This document shows positions 1 to 6,518 of a DNA stretch of 10,670 nucleotides, piece after piece. The notes under the pieces are model-generated. The model saw nothing but the letters and a program-made list of their open reading frames with translations, did not search any database and was not told where the DNA came from. The stretch covers positions 1-10,670 of the forward strand of contig JAOPZD010000523.1 in NCBI GenBank assembly GCA_025964295.1, given 5' to 3'. The translations under genes were made by a program, and so were the position numbers. This DNA comes from Conexibacter sp. (lineage in GTDB: Bacteria > Actinomycetota > Thermoleophilia > Solirubrobacterales > Solirubrobacteraceae). How positions within the stretch are numbered: position 1 is the first letter of the stretch; every line of letters begins with the position of its first letter.

Positions 1-296
1 CCGGGCGCCTGCGCCTGGGCCTGGGCCTGGGCGGCGGCGGCCTCGTCGGAGGCCGTCGCCCCCGTCGTCGTCGCCCCCGTCGTCGTCGCGTCGTCCTGCG
101 GGGCGGCGTCGTCGCGGCGACGGACGGGCTGGCCCGCGTGCGCGGGGCTGGTCTCGGGGCCTTCCGCAGATGCGGTCCGGGCCGTGGTCAGGTCGAGGAG
201 GGCGGCGAAGCCCCCGGGGCTCGCTCCGGGCGGTGGGCTGCTCCGTGGAGCATCCACCCGCGCGGTCGGCGGAGTGATCGTGGTAGGTCGCATCAT
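1..296 (-). CDS. fliK: Flagellar hook-length control protein FliK, N-terminal part (cut by window edge)
   Basis: An open frame starts at tandem ATG codons (296-294 and 293-291) and stays open to base 1, giving 98 codons. The first ATG forms an ATGA overlap with the stop of the upstream transglycosylase gene; no Shine-Dalgarno sequence is visible, so re-initiation after that gene is likely. The visible protein is Pro/Ala/Thr/Asp-rich and predicted disordered, with one short hydrophobic stretch, GGFAALLDL, around residues 28-36. This matches the usual start of FliK, an exported ruler that measures hook length and switches the export gate from hook to filament substrates. Two perfect ATTTG pentapeptide repeats and an (Ala-Gln)4 run follow, typical of the fast-evolving FliK linker. 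The conserved C-terminal FliK domain lies outside the window, so the call rests on the N-terminal pattern and on position after fliJ. Another exported hook protein cannot be excluded. Confidence 0.68.
   Translation of the reverse strand, partial: MMRPTTITPPTARVDAPRSSPPPGASPGGFAALLDLTTARTASAEGPETSPAHAGQPVRRRDDAAPQDDATTTGATTTGATASDEAAAAQAQAQAQAP
60..89 (-). repeat. Perfect 15-bp tandem repeat (two units) inside fliK
   Basis: Bases 60-74 and 75-89 are identical 15-mers, in frame with fliK, each encoding Ala-Thr-Thr-Thr-Gly. Next to it, bases 9-32 form a near-perfect 6-bp repeat encoding alternating Ala-Gln. Because the unit is a multiple of three, slippage would change linker length without a frameshift. 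Confidence 0.85.
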
Positions 297-979
297 TCGG
301 TGGAGTAGGTGAGGGAGGACGACGTGGCACCCGTGAGGGAGGCGGCCGCGACGGGCACGGTCGCTGCGGGCAGGGCCGACGTCACGCCGGGCGTGGCGAC
401 GGGTGTGATGCCGGCGGTCGTCGCGCCGGCGCTGCCGTACTCGGCCATGAAGGAGAGGACCTTCTGGACGTAGTTCTGGGTCTCCGTGTACGGAGGGACG
501 CCGCCGAACCTGGCGACGGCTCCGGGGCCGGCGTTGTAGGCCGCCAGCGCCTTGGAGGGATCGCCGCCGAAGCGGTCGAGCTGCGCCTTGAAGTAGCGGG
601 CGCCGCCGTCGATGGCCTGGGCGGGATCGCTCGCGTCGACGCCGAGCGAGGCGGCGGTCGCGGGCATCAGCTGGGTCAGGCCCTGGGCGCCGGCCGCGGA
701 CTGCGCCGACGCGTCGAAGTTGGACTCCTGGCGGATGAGGCCCTTCAGGAGCGCCGGGTCGAGCCCGTACTTGTTCGCGGCCACCGTGATCTGCGCGTCG
801 TACTGCGACGGGGCGCCGGCCGCGAGCGTGGTGGGAGTCGGGGCGGCGGTGCCCTGGGCGGACTGCAGCGCCTGGGCGAAGCTCGTGGAGTGGGCTGCGT
901 CCCGCGGGGCGGCGCCGGTCATGGCGGCGACGTGCTGCTGGATCTCGGCGACGCGATCGCCGATCGAGGAGACGGTCAT
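293..979 (-). CDS. Lytic transglycosylase (SLT domain) of the flagellar locus
   Basis: A 228-residue protein with a single SLT/lysozyme-like domain at about residues 60-175, which cleaves the MurNAc-GlcNAc bond of peptidoglycan. Visible motifs are the catalytic Glu85 in RQESNFD, GAQGLTQLMP (97-106), and AYNAGPGAV (147-155), in the order and spacing of goose-lysozyme/Slt70-type enzymes. The ATG at 979 overlaps the fliJ stop (ATGA); a GGAG lies 9 bases upstream, and the open frame further upstream is out-of-frame fliJ sequence. Residues 1-60 and 180-228 are Ala/Thr/Gly/Pro-rich linkers. No Sec or Tat signal peptide and no membrane helix is present. Placement between fliJ and fliK suggests it opens the cell wall for the rod, the job done by the C-terminal domain of FlgJ in enterobacteria, which is a different enzyme fold. 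Export through the flagellar type III apparatus is my inference from the missing signal peptide and a SFAQAL motif at 33-38. Confidence 0.88.
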   Translation of the reverse strand: MTVSSIGDRVAEIQQHVAAMTGAAPRDAAHSTSFAQALQSAQGTAAPTPTTLAAGAPSQYDAQITVAANKYGLDPALLKGLIRQESNFDASAQSAAGAQGLTQLMPATAASLGVDASDPAQAIDGGARYFKAQLDRFGGDPSKALAAYNAGPGAVARFGGVPPYTETQNYVQKVLSFMAEYGSAGATTAGITPVATPGVTSALPAATVPVAAASLTGATSSSLTYSTE

Positions 980-1428
980 GCGGCCTGGCTCCGGGCGTGG
1001 ACGCGCAGCGCCATCTCGTCGAGCTCGGCCATCTCGCGGCGCTCGCCGGTCTTGCGGTGCTCCTCGCGCTGGCGCTCCTCGAGCTTGTCGAGGACTTCGC
1101 GCGCACGACTCGCGTCGGTGAGCGACTCGCGGCTGCGAGCCAGCTCGGCGTCGTAGCCGGACATGCGCAGGGCCGCATCGTCGCGGGAGCGCTCGAGGCG
1201 CTCGACCCATGCCTGCTGCGACACGAGCGTCGCGCCCGTCAGCGGGCCCGACGTCGCCGGGATGCCCTCCTGCGTGGCCTCGATGAGCCGGGCCTCGGCG
1301 GCGCGCAGCGCGGCCTCGCCGCGGACGCGCTGGTTGAGGCTGGCCGCGAAGGCCTCCTTCGCCTGGTCCTCGTCATGCGCGCGGATCTCGCGCACACGCT
1401 GAAGGCCGAATCGAAAGGGAGCAGACAT
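976..1428 (-). CDS. fliJ: Flagellar export protein FliJ
   Basis: A 150-residue, almost entirely alpha-helical protein rich in Glu, Arg, Ala and Gln, as expected for the FliJ antiparallel coiled coil. FliJ inserts into the centre of the FliI hexamer like the gamma subunit of F-ATPase, links it to the FlhA export gate and helps recycle chaperones. The N-terminus MSAPFRFGLQRVREIRAHDE and the C-terminal segment LDKLEERQREEHRKTGERRE (about 113-132) follow the family pattern. I chose the ATG at 1428; an in-frame TTG at 1452 would add eight residues that do not look like the family. No strong Shine-Dalgarno precedes it. A 69-base gap separates it from the fliI stop, and that gap holds a possible promoter, so fliJ, the transglycosylase and fliK may be transcribed both by readthrough and on their own. 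The fliJ stop overlaps the transglycosylase start. Confidence 0.88.
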   Translation of the reverse strand: MSAPFRFGLQRVREIRAHDEDQAKEAFAASLNQRVRGEAALRAAEARLIEATQEGIPATSGPLTGATLVSQQAWVERLERSRDDAALRMSGYDAELARSRESLTDASRAREVLDKLEERQREEHRKTGERREMAELDEMALRVHARSQAA

Positions 1429-1439
1429 CTCGTTCTGGG

Positions 1440-1467
1440 TGGTCGGACGCAAGGAGGGGGCGTTGAG
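1440..1467 (-). promoter_or_regulatory. Candidate sigma-28 (FliA)-type promoter upstream of fliJ, weak
   Basis: Read on the minus strand: CTCAA at 1467-1463, fifteen bases, then TCCGACCA at 1447-1440. CTCAA and the CCGA core match the two better candidates in this window at the same spacing, but the rest of the -10 box is poor (consensus GCCGATAA). The predicted start, near 1433, would leave only about 5 bases of leader before the fliJ ATG. Confidence 0.33.
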
Positions 1468-1471
1468 CGCG

Positions 1472-1490
1472 CTGGACGGCTGTCGGACGG
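1472..1490. repeat. Imperfect 8-3-8 direct repeat upstream of the fliJ promoter candidate
   Basis: The plus strand reads CTGGACGG CTG TCGGACGG: two copies sharing GGACGG with an 11-bp period. The element ends 4 bases before the CTCAA box and lies wholly in the fliI-fliJ gap. A related perfect repeat sits at the same distance upstream of the flgB promoter candidate but in the opposite orientation. Confidence 0.4.
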
Positions 1491-1497
1491 GGCGCCG

Positions 1498-2970
1498 CTA
1501 GACCGCGAGGTTCAGGGGCGGGATGGCGGAGGGGCCGGTCGGCGCGACGGGTTCGAGGCCGAAGGCGACGTCGGTCGCCCCCACCCCGGCGTCGGCCATG
1601 TCGGCCGCCAGCTCGCCCACGGTCGAGCCGATGACGCCGACGGTCCGCAGCAGCTGGTCGTCGGAGTCGGGGCCCGGAACGGCCTCGTCGGGACGCTGCT
1701 TGAGGAACCCGTCGATGGCGTCCTTGAGGTCGATCGCCTTGTCGGTGACCGGATCGCTGCCGCGCTCGTAGGCGCCGATGGCGATGAGGTCGCGCTTGTC
1801 GCGGTAGGCCGCGAGCAGCGAGCGCAGGCGGGTGGCCCCCTCGAGCACGTCGGGCGAGCCGATCTCCCGCTCCAGGCGCGAGACCGACTGCAGCACGTCG
1901 ATCGCCGGATAGTGGCCCGCGTGCGCGAGCTCGCGCGTCAGGACGATGTGGCCGTCGAGGATCGACCGCACGGCGTCGGCGATCGGCTCGTTCATGTCGT
2001 CACCGTCGACCAACACGGTGTACAACGCGGTGATCGATCCGTCGGGGCTCGTGCCGGACCGCTCGAGGAGCTTGGGCAGCAGCGCGAAGACCGACGGCGT
2101 GTACCCGCGGGTCGCGGGTGGCTCGCCGATCGCGAGGCCGACCTCACGCTGGGCCATCGCGAAGCGGGTGACCGAGTCCATCATCAACATGACGTCGGCA
2201 CCCTGGTCGCGGAAGTGCTCGGCGATCGCGGTGGCGGTCAGCGCCGCCTTGATGCGCACGAGCGCCGGCTGGTCGGAGGTCGCGACGACCACGACCGAGC
2301 GGTCGATGGCGGGGCCGAGGTCGCGGTCGATGAACTCCCGGACCTCGCGGCCACGCTCGCCGACGAGGCAGATGACGTTGATGTCGGCCGAGGTGGAGCG
2401 GGCGATCATGCCGAGCAGCGAGGACTTGCCCACGCCGGAGCCGGCGAAGATGCCGAGGCGCTGACCGCGGCCGCAGGGCACGAGGGAGTCCAGCGCGCGC
2501 ACGCCGAGCGTCACGCGGTCGGTGATCCGCGGTCGCTCCAGGGGTGAGGGCGGCGAGCCGACGATCGGGCGCTGGGCCAGCGCGTCCAGCGGCGGGCCGC
2601 CGTCGATCGGGTTGCCCAGGCCGTCCAGGATGCGGCCCAGCAGCGCGTTGCCGATCGCGACCGAGACGCGCTTCCCCGTCGCCGTGACGACATCGCCCGG
2701 GCCGATGCCCTGCATGTCACCCAAGGGCATCAACAACGTACGGCCCGAGCGGAAGCCCACGACCTCGGCCGGAGTCGTCGTCCAGCCGCCGCTCGCCTCA
2801 CGCCCGCTGCGGATATCGCACAGCTCCCCCACCTCAGCTTCCAGCCCCGTCGCCTCGACGATGAGTCCGATGAGGTCCATGACGCGCCCGTGGCGCCGGT
2901 GCAGGTCGGCGTGCGAGACCGCCCGGCCGAGCTCGACGACGCGCTCCAGAACCGCCGCCGCCTCAGGCAT
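1498..2970 (-). CDS. fliI: Flagellum-specific ATPase FliI (type III export ATPase)
   Basis: A 490-residue ATPase of the F1-beta/T3SS family that powers unfolding and delivery of flagellar export substrates at the inner-membrane gate. The Walker A loop is AGSGVGKS at 176-183, the catalytic-Glu segment GERGREVREF starts at 204 (Glu205), and Walker B is VMLMMD at 260-265, followed by the signature SVTRFAMAQREVGLAIGEPP. The N-terminal barrel segment GRVMDLIGLIVEA is at 28-40. The ATG at 2970 sits inside the end of fliH (8-base overlap) and gives a family-like start; the longer open frame upstream is fliH in another frame. The stop is TAG. After the helical C-terminal domain, about residues 441-490 form an Ala/Gly/Pro-rich tail, making the protein some 50 residues longer than the usual 440. 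Among related ATPases, the FliH-FliI-FliJ order excludes an F-type subunit. Confidence 0.96.
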   Translation of the reverse strand: MPEAAAVLERVVELGRAVSHADLHRRHGRVMDLIGLIVEATGLEAEVGELCDIRSGREASGGWTTTPAEVVGFRSGRTLLMPLGDMQGIGPGDVVTATGKRVSVAIGNALLGRILDGLGNPIDGGPPLDALAQRPIVGSPPSPLERPRITDRVTLGVRALDSLVPCGRGQRLGIFAGSGVGKSSLLGMIARSTSADINVICLVGERGREVREFIDRDLGPAIDRSVVVVATSDQPALVRIKAALTATAIAEHFRDQGADVMLMMDSVTRFAMAQREVGLAIGEPPATRGYTPSVFALLPKLLERSGTSPDGSITALYTVLVDGDDMNEPIADAVRSILDGHIVLTRELAHAGHYPAIDVLQSVSRLEREIGSPDVLEGATRLRSLLAAYRDKRDLIAIGAYERGSDPVTDKAIDLKDAIDGFLKQRPDEAVPGPDSDDQLLRTVGVIGSTVGELAADMADAGVGATDVAFGLEPVAPTGPSAIPPLNLAV

Positions 2971-3562
2971 TGCGCAGCTCGTCCTGGAGCACTTCGCGCG
3001 CCCGCGCGAGCTTGGTCGGCAGTGTGGCGTCGACCTCGCCTTCGACGGTGCGGACGATCGCGCCACCACGCGCCACGCGACGCTCCGCCTGGACCTCGCA
3101 GTGCTCGATGCCACCCAGCTCCGCGACCAGGCTCTCGGACGCGGTGCGCACGAGATCCAGGTCGTCGGGGTGCACGAGGACGGAGACCCGGTCGCGCTCC
3201 ACCAGGCGGCGCAGCGCTCCGCGCACGACGTCGATCACGACCTCGGGCCGGGCCTCGACGGTCGCATGCAGCGCCTGCTCGGCGATGCGCAGGCCCAGCT
3301 CGACCGCGGCGGCCTCGACGGCGGACGCGAGCTGGTCGCGCTCCGCGTCGACGCCCTGCACCGCGGCCTGGAGGGCGGCGATGCCGGCGGCCATCTGCTG
3401 CTGGGCCTCGATGAGACCGGCCTGGAAGCCCGCTTCGTGGCCCTCGGCCCTCGCCGCCTCGACCTCGGCCGCGAGGTCGACCTCGGGCTCGGGGGCCGGG
3501 GCCGCGCCGAAGGGCACCAGGCCCTCGGGTGCCTCCAGGGGGGGAAGCTCGAAGCTCCGCAT
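2963..3562 (-). CDS. fliH: Flagellar assembly protein FliH (FliI regulator)
   Basis: A 199-residue protein with FliH layout: an acidic, Pro-rich N-terminus (1-32) that would dock to the C-ring or FlhA, a long helical stalk rich in Ala, Glu and Gln (33-100) containing GHEAGFQAGL-type spacing, and a globular C-terminal domain (about 105-199) with the V-ATPase E-like segment VSVLVHPDDLDLVR at 126-139. FliH dimers bind FliI, hold back its ATPase activity and bring it to the export gate. The ATG at 3562 shares one base with the fliG stop (TGATG) and there is no clear ribosome binding site, so its translation is probably coupled to fliG. Its 3' end overlaps fliI by 8 bases. FliH is poorly conserved in sequence; the identification rests on layout and on its position between fliG and fliI. 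Confidence 0.9.
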   Translation of the reverse strand: MRSFELPPLEAPEGLVPFGAAPAPEPEVDLAAEVEAARAEGHEAGFQAGLIEAQQQMAAGIAALQAAVQGVDAERDQLASAVEAAAVELGLRIAEQALHATVEARPEVVIDVVRGALRRLVERDRVSVLVHPDDLDLVRTASESLVAELGGIEHCEVQAERRVARGGAIVRTVEGEVDATLPTKLARAREVLQDELRNA

Positions 3563-4602
3563 CAGATGATGTCGTCCTCGGAGGACTCGCCGTCGTCGCC
3601 GCCGCGACCGACGGTGATGACCCCAGCCTCCTCGAGGCGGCGGATGGCGCCGACGATCCGGCTCTGCGCCTCCTCGACGACCGCGCGGCGCTGCGGCTTG
3701 CCCGTGTCCAGGTCCTCCTGGAGCATCTCGGAGCCGCGGGTCGACATGTTGCGGAAGATCGTCTCCTTGACCTCGTCGGCGACGCCGCGCAGCGCCAGGC
3801 CGAGATCCTTCTGATCGACCTCGCGCAGCAGCAGCTGGATGTCGCGGTCGTTGAGCACCACGATGTCTTCGAAGGTGAAGAGCTTCTGACGGATCTCGTC
3901 GGCCAGCTCGCCGTCGGTCTGGGCGATCGCTTCGAGGACCGTGCGCTCGGTCGAGCGCCCGGCGCGATTGAGCAGCTCGGCGAGCGAGTCGACGCCGCCG
4001 GCCTGGGAGAACTCCTGCGTGAGCACGTTGGAGAGCTTCAGCCGCAGCCCGCGCTCCACGTCCTCGACCACGCCCGGGTTCGTGTCCTCCATCGTTGCGA
4101 TGCGCATCGCCACGTCGGCCTGCACCTCGGGCGCCAGGCCGGCCAGCACCTTCGCGCCCAGCGTGTTGTGCAGCGAAGCGACCACGAGCGCGATCGTCTG
4201 CGGTGCCTCGTCGGCCAGGAAGGTCGCGATCTGCTCCGGCGGCGTGCGCCGCAGAAAGTCGAACGGGCGCAGCTCGGCCTGGGCGGTGATCTGCCCGAGG
4301 ATCTCCTCGGCGCGCGTGGCGCCGAGCAGGTGCTCGAGGACCTCGCGGGCGAACTCGGGGCCGCCCATGGCGAACTCGTCCTGGCCGTCGAAGCGCTCGG
4401 CGAGCTCCTGGACGACGGCATCGGCGGTCTCGGCCTTGACGCGCCACAGCGACGCCATCTCGGCCGACAGGGCCTCGATCTCGCGCTCGCTGAGGAACTT
4501 CAGGACGTCGGCCGCGCGCGACGTGCCGATCGTGATCAGGAAGACGGCCGCCTTCTGGCGCCCGGTGAGCGCCCCGGAGCCACCGCGCGTGGCGACGCTC
4601 AC
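3562..4602 (-). CDS. fliG: Flagellar motor switch protein FliG
   Basis: A 346-residue rotor protein of normal family length. FliG sits on the cytoplasmic face of the MS-ring and takes up torque from the stator. The N-domain (about 10-110, starting GALTGRQKAAVFLITIG) binds FliF; the middle domain carries the FliM-binding motif, here EAPQ at 132-135 instead of the usual EHPQ; the hinge motif is LFTF at 241-244 instead of MFxF; the C-domain includes the charged torque helix (LNDRDIQLLLREVDQKDL, 250-267, and the following LALRGVADEVKE). The protein ends in an acidic tail. It starts at GTG 4602, which overlaps the fliF stop as GTGA; no upstream ATG fits the family. The fliF-fliG coupling agrees with the two proteins assembling together in a fixed ratio. 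Confidence 0.96.
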   Translation of the reverse strand: MSVATRGGSGALTGRQKAAVFLITIGTSRAADVLKFLSEREIEALSAEMASLWRVKAETADAVVQELAERFDGQDEFAMGGPEFAREVLEHLLGATRAEEILGQITAQAELRPFDFLRRTPPEQIATFLADEAPQTIALVVASLHNTLGAKVLAGLAPEVQADVAMRIATMEDTNPGVVEDVERGLRLKLSNVLTQEFSQAGGVDSLAELLNRAGRSTERTVLEAIAQTDGELADEIRQKLFTFEDIVVLNDRDIQLLLREVDQKDLGLALRGVADEVKETIFRNMSTRGSEMLQEDLDTGKPQRRAVVEEAQSRIVGAIRRLEEAGVITVGRGGDDGESSEDDII

Positions 4603-6152
4603 TTGTTGTCCTCGGTGATCCACGAGCGCAGGTGGGCCGCGACCCGCTCGGGCTCGTCGTGGATGATGTTGTCCAGCTGCTGGCGGCGCGGGTCGGAGGT
4701 GGCGATGGAGACCTCGGTCGCCGCGGACGCGGGCGCGAAGTCGGGCATCGGCATGAGCTCCTTGGGGTGCGCGGCCTCCAGCGACCTCAGCCACGACGGC
4801 TCGTCGATCAGCTCGCCCCGCTCCCGCTTGCGCAGGTGGCGGGTGACGAAGAAGAGGAAGAGCAGCGCGCCGAGGCCGATCCCGAGGCCCTTGAGGATCC
4901 CCGAGAAGGCGGCCGGGATCGGGCCCGACTTCGCCGTGGCCGCCGGCGCCGTGGCGAACGACAGGCCCTGGGTGATGGCCAGCGTGTCCTTGCGCTGGGC
5001 GATCTGCAGGCCGGCGGCGCTGGCCAGGCTCGCCTTCAGCTGGGTCATCTGCGGGCCGGTCAGCTTGACCGACTTGTCCAACATGATCGCGACGTCCTGG
5101 CGGTTGACCGCGCCGGTGGCCTTCTGGGTCTTGGTGATGACCTTGTTGACGCCGAACTGCGAGTCGGTCGTCGTGTTCTTGTAGTTGTTGCTGCCGCCGG
5201 TGGTCGAGCCGTTGGCGGCGTAGCTGGGGAGGTTGCTCGCCGTGCCCGACGTGCCGCCCGCGGCGGCGCCGGTGCCCTTCAGCGTCTCGACCGTCCGCTT
5301 CTGGGTCAGCGGCACCGAGCTCTTCTTGTCGTAGGCCAGCGCCTGCTGGTCGATCTTGTCGACGTTGAGGTCTGAGTGGACGACGACCTGGGCCTTGTTG
5401 GGGCCCAGCGTGCGGTCCAGCAGCGCCTGGAGGCTCGACTCCTGCATGGCGTTGTACTTGGCCTCGGCCGCCGTCTTGCTCGGCAGCGAGCCGTCGGCGC
5501 CGGCGCCGTCGGAGCCGCTGCCCGTCGGCCACAGCATCGCGCCGGAGCCGTCGGTGATCGTCACGGCGCCGGCCTTGAGGCCCGGCACCGAGGCGGCGAC
5601 GAGGTTGGCGATGCCCTTGACCGAGGCGGGGTCCATCGAGCTCGCGTCCTGCGGGAGCAGGACGGCCGCGGTCGCGGGGCGCGACTCGTCGGCGAAGAGG
5701 TTGTCCTGGGAGAGCGTCAGGTGGACCTGCGCGCCGCCGCCGCCCTGGATCTGGCCGATGGTGTTGGCGATCGTGCCCTCGAGGCCGCGCTGGTAGGCGA
5801 TCTGCTGCTGCTGGCTGGAGGCGCCGAGCTTCTGCTTGTCGAGGATCTCGAACCCGGGCTGGGTGACGCCCGTGTTGAGGCCGCGGGTCGCCAGCGCCAC
5901 GTTGGCCGCCGTCTCCTTGCCCTTCTGGACCGCCACCGCCGTGCCGCCGTTCTGCAGCTCGTAGGGGACGCCGGCCGCGGTGAGCGCGGTGGTGATCTGC
6001 GTGGTCTTGGCCGGATCGACGCCGGTCATCACCGTCGTGTAGGACGGCTTGCCGGCCATCTTGACGATGAAGAGCGACGCGGCGAGGAAGCCGAGCGCGC
6101 AGGCGGCAAGGGTGATCTTGCCGCGCAAGGACATGGAGTTGAAGAGAGCCAT
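4599..6152 (-). CDS. fliF: Flagellar MS-ring protein FliF
   Basis: A 517-residue inner-membrane protein forming the MS-ring, the base on which rod, switch and export apparatus are built. It has a first transmembrane helix at about 13-30, a periplasmic region with the YscJ/FliF ring-building domains (about 34-205) and the FliF C-domain (about 230-400) interrupted by a Gly/Ser/Thr/Asn-rich loop (295-330), a second transmembrane helix at about 417-438 followed by the positive stop RHLRKRERG, and a cytoplasmic C-terminus ending PERVAAHLRSWITEDNK, the typical FliG-binding tail. The ATG at 6152 is chosen because it gives a family-like N-terminus; upstream is CCTCCCTCC, not a Shine-Dalgarno, and a second in-frame ATG at 6134 is no better served. 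A 33-base gap separates it from fliE. Confidence 0.96.
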   Translation of the reverse strand: MALFNSMSLRGKITLAACALGFLAASLFIVKMAGKPSYTTVMTGVDPAKTTQITTALTAAGVPYELQNGGTAVAVQKGKETAANVALATRGLNTGVTQPGFEILDKQKLGASSQQQQIAYQRGLEGTIANTIGQIQGGGGAQVHLTLSQDNLFADESRPATAAVLLPQDASSMDPASVKGIANLVAASVPGLKAGAVTITDGSGAMLWPTGSGSDGAGADGSLPSKTAAEAKYNAMQESSLQALLDRTLGPNKAQVVVHSDLNVDKIDQQALAYDKKSSVPLTQKRTVETLKGTGAAAGGTSGTASNLPSYAANGSTTGGSNNYKNTTTDSQFGVNKVITKTQKATGAVNRQDVAIMLDKSVKLTGPQMTQLKASLASAAGLQIAQRKDTLAITQGLSFATAPAATAKSGPIPAAFSGILKGLGIGLGALLFLFFVTRHLRKRERGELIDEPSWLRSLEAAHPKELMPMPDFAPASAATEVSIATSDPRRQQLDNIIHDEPERVAAHLRSWITEDNK

Positions 6153-6164
6153 TGGAGGGAGGGG

Positions 6165-6177
6165 CTCCGAGTCGGAG
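6165..6177 (-). other. Small inverted repeat in the fliE-fliF gap
   Basis: CTCCGA and TCGGAG (6165-6170 and 6172-6177) are complementary around one base, so the mRNA can form a 5-bp stem with a 3-base loop about 12 bases upstream of the fliF ATG. It could slow or tune fliF initiation, but such short GC stems are common here. Confidence 0.25.
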
Positions 6178-6185
6178 GGTGAGGC

Positions 6186-6518
6186 CTAGACCTGGGTGTG
6201 GAAGAGTTCCTGGAGGGCTTCGACGCCCTTGGTGCGCAGCTGCGCCGCGAGCTGCATCGAGAGCTGGGCGCGCTCGACGGCGACGACGGCCTGCGTCGGA
6301 TCGGTCGCCGTGCCGTCGGCCAGCGAGCGGGAGGCGTCCGCGGCCGAGGTCTGCGTCTTCTCCAGCGCGCCGAGCTGGTTGCCGAGCATCGAGCCGAAGC
6401 TCTGACCGCCCGGCTGGACCGCGCCGGTCTGCGTGGGCGTGCCGTCGATGGCGCCGACGCTCCACTCGGAGCCGCCGCCGCCGATGCCCTTGATGACCAT
6501 GGAGGGATCGATCGGCAT
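6186..6518 (-). CDS. fliE: Flagellar hook-basal body protein FliE
   Basis: A 110-residue protein matching FliE, the small adaptor that joins the MS-ring to the proximal rod and is among the first substrates exported. Residues 1-38 are a flexible Gly/Ser/Thr-rich lead. The conserved part begins with SFGSMLGNQLGALEK (40-54), then a segment around ATDPTQAVVAVERAQLSMQL (71-90) and a C-terminal helix ending RTKGVEALQELFHTQV, all in family order. The start at 6518 shares a base with the flgC stop (TGATG), with no separate ribosome binding site; an internal ATG at 6500 is possible but would lose the coupled start. It is sandwiched between flgC and fliF, the standard flgB-flgC-fliE arrangement, so rod and adaptor are made together. 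The stop is TAG. Confidence 0.94.
   Translation of the reverse strand: MPIDPSMVIKGIGGGGSEWSVGAIDGTPTQTGAVQPGGQSFGSMLGNQLGALEKTQTSAADASRSLADGTATDPTQAVVAVERAQLSMQLAAQLRTKGVEALQELFHTQV

Noticed and set aside
997..2547. Long plus-strand open frames (997-2547, 3529-5184, 8258-10063 and others), up to about 600 codons
   Set aside because: They are antisense shadows of well-identified flagellar genes. In DNA this GC-rich, stop codons are rare in every frame; the translations are Arg/Gly/Asp/His-rich with no domain, and none has a matching start context.
6165..6177. The CTCCGA/TCGGAG inverted repeat before fliF as a terminator or operator
   Set aside because: The stem is only 5-6 bp, has no U-tail, and fliF must be co-transcribed with fliE; kept only as a low-confidence structural feature.
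3562..6465. A 967-codon minus-strand frame covering fliG and the fliF region
   Set aside because: Only its last 346 codons are real protein (FliG, from GTG 4602). The upstream part is fliF read in the wrong frame, not a FliF-FliG fusion; fliF has its own intact frame and stop at 4599.
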